Part shown: positions 35,448-40,000 of the stretch, in pieces
Position numbering within the stretch: position 1 is the stretch's first letter
Layout of the letters: each line of letters starts with the position of its first letter
From: Actinidia chinensis
Lineage: Eukaryota > Streptophyta > Magnoliopsida > Ericales > Actinidiaceae
Reading direction: 5' to 3'
Length of the DNA stretch: 40,000 nucleotides
Assembly (NCBI GenBank): GCA_009663005.1
Contig: CM018913.1
Coordinates: 20,109,128-20,149,127, forward strand
Made by a program: the position numbers and the translations under genes
Notes under the pieces: model-generated
Seen by the model: the letters and a program-made list of their open reading frames with translations, nothing else
Told to the model about the DNA's origin: nothing
The model's database searches: none

Positions 35448-37296
35448 TAGGGTTTAGGTTTAAGGGTTAGGGTGACAGTGGTGGAGGTTGAGGTGGTGGT
35501 GGCGATGGTGGTGGTGAAGGAGATGGCAGTGGTGGAGATGGTGGTGGTGGAGGTAGAGGAGGTGGCGGAAGAGGAATAAGTGGTGGTGGTGGAGGAGGAG
35601 GAATAGGAAGAGGTGGTGGTGGAGGAGGCGATGGTGGTAGAGGTGGTGGTGGTGGTGAAGGCATTGGAGGAGGAGGCAATGGTGGGTTGCCACCTCCACC
35701 TCCACCTCCACCTCCACCTCCACCTCCACCTCCACCTCCACCTCCACCTCCACCTCCACCTCCACCTCCACCTCCACCTCTACCACCATCACCACCAACA
35801 CCACCCCTATCGCCTGCTCCATCCACTCCCCACGCACCTGCCCCCCTCCAACACTTCCCTCTCCTCCCCCTCACCCTTCCCCTTCCCCCCCCCCCTCTCC
35901 TCTTCCACCCCTCCTCCCTCCCCCTCCCCCTCCTACATTTTTACAATCGCCATCACCACCACCGCCACCGCCACCTCTTCCACCACCAAAACCGCCACCT
36001 CCACCACCACCACCACAACTTTCACCCCCACCACCGCCTCATCCACCACCACCGCTACCTTTTCCACCATTAAAACTGCCACCTCAACCTCCACACCCAC
36101 CAACACCTCCTCGACCACCACCACTGCCACCTCTTCGACAACCACCGCCACTACCACCACCACCGCCACCTCTTCCACCACCAAAACCGCCACCTCCACC
36201 ACCTCCTCCACCATCACCATCGACACAACCATTACCACCACCTCCACCACCACCACCACCGCCACCTCCACTACCACTACCACTACCACTACCTCCACCT
36301 CCACTTCTACCACCTCCACCACCATCACGTCTACCATCCCCTCCACCTCTACCACCAATACCACCACCTCCACCTCCTCATCCACCTCTACCTTCACCTT
36401 CACCACCACAACAACAACTTTCACCCCCATCATCGCCACCACCACCTCCACCTCCTCATCCACCACCACCGCCACCGCCACCTCTTCCACCACCAAAACC
36501 GCCACCTCCACCACCTCCTCCACCATCACCATCGACACAACCATTACCACCACCTCCACCTCCACTTCCACCACCGCTGCCATCACCACCACCTTTACCA
36601 CTGCCATGTCTACCACCCCCTCCATCTCCACCACCACTTCCACCTTAACCTTTAACTCCACCTCCATTTGCAACCTTCACCACCACTACCTCCACCGTCG
36701 TCACCACCACCTCTACCACCACGACTCTAATTCCACCTTCACCACCGTCATATCCACCACCTCCTCCATCTCGACCACCACCACCACAACAACCGCCACC
36801 TTCACCCCCATCAACGCCTACTCCAACACTACTACCTCCTCCATAACCTCTACCACCTCCATCACCTCATATTCCACGACCTCTATGTTCTTCACCACCA
36901 CCTCAACCATCACCACCGCCGCCTCTTCCACCTCCACCACCACCACCACCACCACCATTTCCACTTCCACCACCAACACTATCCGCCTCTTCCACCACTA
37001 CCACAATCACAACTGCCAGCACCACCTCTACCACCATTTCTACCGGCTCCACCACCTCTAGCAACACTCACTCTACCACCACCACCATCACCTCCTCCAC
37101 CACCGCCACCTCTGCCACCTCCTCTACCATTGCCAACTTCTCTACAACCACAACCTCCACCTTCATTTCCACTACCTTCACCACCTCTAGCACCACTGCC
37201 TCTACCACCACCACCACTTCCTCATCCACCACCGCTGCCACCTCTTCTACCACCACCACCACCATTAACACTGCCACCTTTTCCACCACTACCACC
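35448..37296. repeat. Array unit 12, with a perfect CCACCT hexamer run
   Basis: Spacer 35448-35472; switch GGGTTGCCACC at 35684-35694. It is followed by about 15 perfect CCACCT copies (35690-35779). A C-rich, less periodic patch lies at 35815-35945. CCACCATCACCATCGACACA recurs at about 36210 and 36520, another internal duplication. Confidence 0.85.
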
Positions 37297-38826
37297 TACG
37301 GGTTAGGTTTAGGGGTTAGGGTGATGGTGGTGGAGGTTGAGGTGGTCGTGGTGGTGGCAGTGAAGGAGGTGGCAGTGGTGAAAGAGGCGGTGGAGGTGGT
37401 GTTGGTGGCGGTTGAGGAATAGGTGGTGGTGGTGGTGGAGGAATAGGAAGAGGTGGTAGTGGAGGAGGTGGTGGTGGTGGTGGAGGCATTGGAGGAGGTG
37501 GCCATCGTGGAGGAGGCTGTGGTGGGTTGCCACCTCCACCTCCACCTCCACGTCCTCCACCATCACCACCAACACCACCGCTGCCTCCTATTCTACCGCT
37601 ACCTCCTCCACCATCACCACCAAAACCAACACCCCCCCTATCGCCTGCTCCACCACCTACACTACCATCACCACCACCTCAACCTCAACCTACACCTCCA
37701 CCTACACCTTCACCTTCACCTTCACCTTCACCACCACCATCTCCTACTCCACCACCGCCGACTCCTCCACCACTGCCACCTCCATTTCTACCATCGCCAT
37801 CACCACCATCGCCACCGCCACCGCCACCGCTACCTCCGCCATTACCTCCTTCCCCCCCCCAACTTTTATCCCTTCCACCTCCACCACCACATCCACATCC
37901 ACCAGCACCACCAACAAAACCTCCACCTCCACCTCCACCACCACCTCCACCATCACCACCAAAATCCACATCCACCTATAAAACACCACCACTAACACAA
38001 CCACTACCACCGCCTCCTCCATCATCGCCACCACCACCACCATCGCATCCTCCACCTCGACCACCACCAAATCCCCTCCACTACCACCACCTTTAACTCC
38101 AATTCCTCCTCCACCCTTACCTTGTCCACCACCATAGTTGAATCCACCACCTCCACCTCCTCCTCTACCACCACCACCACCACCTCCATTGCCACCTTCA
38201 CCACCGCCGCCTCTACCACCACCACCACCACCACTACCACCGCCGCTTCCACCTCCACCTCCTCCACAAAGTCCGCAACCTCCCCCACCTTAACCACCAC
38301 TATCACCACCACTGCCACCTTCACTACCAATAACACTACTACCTCTTCCACAGCCTCTACCATCTCCACCACCTCCTATTCCATGACCTCCACGTCTTCC
38401 ACCACCACCTCTAACACCACCACCGCAACCTCCTCCACTTCCACCTCTACCACCACCACTACCACCGCCGACCACCACCTCCACCAGCACCACCTCCACC
38501 TCCACCTCCACATTCATTTCAACCCCCCTCCACCACCTCTAGAACCACTGCCTCTACCTACACCACCAATTCCTCCACCACCAAGGCCACCTCCTCTACC
38601 ACTGCCACTCCTCCACAACCACCACCACAACCTCCACCTCTATTTCCACTGCCTTTACTACCTCTAGCACCATTACCTCTACCACCCCAACCACTTCCTC
38701 CACCATCGCTGCCACCTCTTCCTCCACCCCCCCACCATCAACACCGTCACCTTTTCCACCACCATTGCTGCCACCTCTTCCTCCACCACCACCACCATCA
38801 ACACTGTCACCTTTTCCACCATTACC
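37297..38826. repeat. Array unit 13
   Basis: Spacer 37297-37320 (starts TACGGGTTAGG); switch GGGTTGCCACC at 37524-37534. Near the end CACCTTTTCCACCA repeats at about 38749 and 38811, about 62 bp apart, a small terminal duplication. Confidence 0.83.
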
Positions 38827-39545
38827 TAGGTTTAGGGATTAGGTTTAAGGGGTTAGGGTTAGGGTCACTGTAGTAGTGGAGGTGGCAGTGGTATAAGAGG
38901 TAGTAGAGGTAGTGTTAGTGGCGGTAGAGGAGGTGGCAGTAGAGGAAGAGGTGGTGGTGGTGGAAGAGGAAGAGGCGATGGTGGTGGAAGAGGCGATGGT
39001 GGTAGAGGTGGTAGTGGTGGAGGTATTGGAGGAGGTGGTGGTTGTGGAGGGTGATGGTGGAGGAGGCGGTGGTGGAGGAGGCGATGGTGGGTTACCATTT
39101 CCACTTCCACCTCCACCTCCGCCTCCACGTCCTCCACCTCACCATCGCCATCAACACCACCGCCGCTATCTCTTCTACCATCACCACCACTACCACCACC
39201 ACCATCGCCACCTCCACCACTATCACCTCCTCCTTCACCACCACCACCACCACCGCCTCATCCACCACTTCCACCACTACCACCACCACCACCACAGCTT
39301 CCTCCATCATCGTCACCTCCTCTACCACCACCACATCGCTTCTACCATCACCACCACCACTACCACCACCTCTGCCTTCACCGCAACCACTACTACCTCT
39401 AATGCCATCTCCACCACCACTACCTACTTTACCATCACCACCTCCACCAACACTACAACCTTCTCCACCTCAATTGTCTCCTCCCCCACCTCCACTTTCA
39501 CCACTACAACTACCGCCACCACCTCTTCCACCTTTACCACTTCAA
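38827..39545. repeat. Array unit 14, short terminal unit
   Basis: Spacer 38827-38864 (TTTAGGGATTAGGTTTAAGG, the first-subfamily variant); G-arm of about 225 nt; switch GGGTTACCA at 39089. The C-arm is only about 450 nt long and gives way at TTCAAGG to continuous telomere-like DNA. Confidence 0.85.
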
Positions 39546-40000
39546 GGTTATTTAGGGGTTAGGGTTTGTGGGTTAAGATTTAAGGGGTTAGGGTTTAGGG
39601 TTAAGGCATTTAGGGTTCGGGGTTTGGGGATTCGGGTTAGGGTTAAGGTTGGTGTTTAGGGTCTAGGTTTTAGGGGTTCGGGTTTTGGATTCGAGGTTAG
39701 GGGTTTAAGGGTTTAGGGTTTGGGGGTTAGAGTTTAAGGAGTTAGGGGGTTAGGGGTTTTAGGTTAGGGATATGGGGTACGAGGTTAAGGTTTAAGTGTT
39801 ATGGGTAAGGGTTTAGGGTTTAGAGGTTATTTGGGGTTTAGGGGTTAGTGGTTAGGGTTTGGGGTTTAGGGGCTAAAGCTTAGGGTTTATGGGTTAGGGT
39901 TTGGGATTTTGGGGTTTAAGGTTTAAAGTTTAGGGATTTAGTGGTTTAGGGGTCATGGTTTAGGGTTTATGGTTTGGTTTATAGGTTTAAGAGTTTAGGG
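39546..40000 (+). repeat. Degenerate telomere-like (TTTAGGG) tract, runs off window
   Basis: About 455 bp composed almost wholly of T1-4 A G2-4 steps: TTTAGGG, TTAGGG, GGGGTTAG, TTCGGG, TTTGGGG, TTTAAGG. Perfect 7-mers never run for more than a few steps. The G-rich strand is the plus strand, the same orientation as every spacer in the array. This fits decayed telomere DNA with the chromosome end to the right, or an interstitial tract. Confidence 0.9.

Larger units (their letters stand above)
13932..39545. repeat. Higher-order array of strand-switching CCA/TGG units with telomere-like spacers
   Basis: Fourteen units share one polarity: degenerate TTTAGGG spacer, G-rich arm, strand-switch motif, long C-rich arm. 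The switch sits at 13944, 15650, 17608, 19191, 20760, 22603, 25352, 26922, 28131, 31761 (TTGGCCACC type) and at 34271, 35684, 37524, 39089 (GGGTTGCCACC type). Spacers start at 15511, 18963, 20590, 22360, 25188, 26545, 27915, 31556, 34004, 35448, 37297 and 38827; the unit starting at 17419 has none. Inside the C-arms, less repetitive words recur in a common order, for example TCCATCATCGCCACCTCC, TCACCTTCACCGCAACC, CCACCGGTGCCTCC, CTCCAATACCACC, TTGCAACGACCACC, CCACCTTTGCCACTACC. The units are therefore related copies and not just microsatellite. Long frames exist in every register but none is conserved in length or phase. Confidence 0.93.

Noticed and set aside
14001..39334. Val/Glu-, Gly- and Trp-rich open frames on the minus strand, as glycine-rich proteins
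   Set aside because: They are the complement of the same low-complexity DNA and overlap the plus-strand frames throughout.
13932..39545. CRISPR-like regular spacing
   Set aside because: Units are over 1 kb and drifting, with no short identical repeats separated by unique spacers; the organism is a plant.
13921..39562. Long Pro/Thr/His-rich open frames on the plus strand (up to 571 codons, 22569-24284), as extensin- or proline-rich-protein genes
   Set aside because: All three frames are open at once, residue type changes at every non-triplet indel, frame lengths differ between related units, and there are no signal peptides, no SPPPP/YVY extensin pattern in one stable frame, and no promoter per unit.
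39546..40000. Active telomere
   Set aside because: Perfect TTTAGGG units never run for more than a few steps; heavy decay and variant mixing point to relic telomere-like DNA.

Overview
This is a plant nuclear window, most likely dicot. The evidence is TTTAGGG-type (Arabidopsis-type) telomere-like repeats, AT-rich intergenic DNA with GT..AG introns, a TATA box followed by a pyrimidine patch, and fragments of plant gene and transposon families. No species can be named. There is no intact conserved gene that I can defend. The window is a repeat landscape with gene debris in its left third.

1-13.93 kb is ordinary intergenic and pericentromere- or subtelomere-like DNA. 1-2884 is a satellite of about 475 bp arranged as an alternating A/B dimer. 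It is cut off by a 61-bp minisatellite carrying GTGTCGACAC palindromes (2887-3180). Then come a LINE-like remnant (about 3660-3992), a decayed 22-bp minisatellite (about 4590-4945), a purine-rich tract, a spliced remnant of a small CxxC..CxxC zinc-finger gene (6415-7204), a tandem duplication of about 425 bp (7309-8150), and a 1.29-kb foldback transposon that is almost one palindrome (8555-9839). These are followed by a promoter with a spliced 5' leader but only a mini-ORF (10131-10685), a broken LRR receptor-like kinase fragment (11775-12161), and a 73-nt poly-G tract with one C (12511-12583).

13.93-39.55 kb is the centrepiece: about 25.6 kb of CCA/CCT (equivalently TGG/AGG) trinucleotide-like DNA. 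It is built from 14 units with a fixed polarity: telomere-like spacer (degenerate TTTAGGG, + strand), then a G-rich arm (usually about 90-230 nt), then a conserved strand-switch motif (TTGGCCACC or GGGTTGCCACC), then a C-rich arm of about 1.1-1.6 kb, then the next spacer. Two junction subfamilies occupy separate blocks (units 1-10 and 11-14). Several spacers share the same degenerate variant string, so the spacer was amplified with the unit and was not added afresh by telomerase. From 39.546 kb to the window edge the DNA becomes continuous degenerate TTTAGGG-like sequence in the same orientation.

The array produces dozens of long open frames on both strands (Pro/Thr/His-rich on +, Val/Glu/Gly-rich on -). 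They overlap in all frames, switch residue type at indels and differ in length between units. I treat them as by-products of stop-poor low-complexity DNA and do not annotate them as genes.
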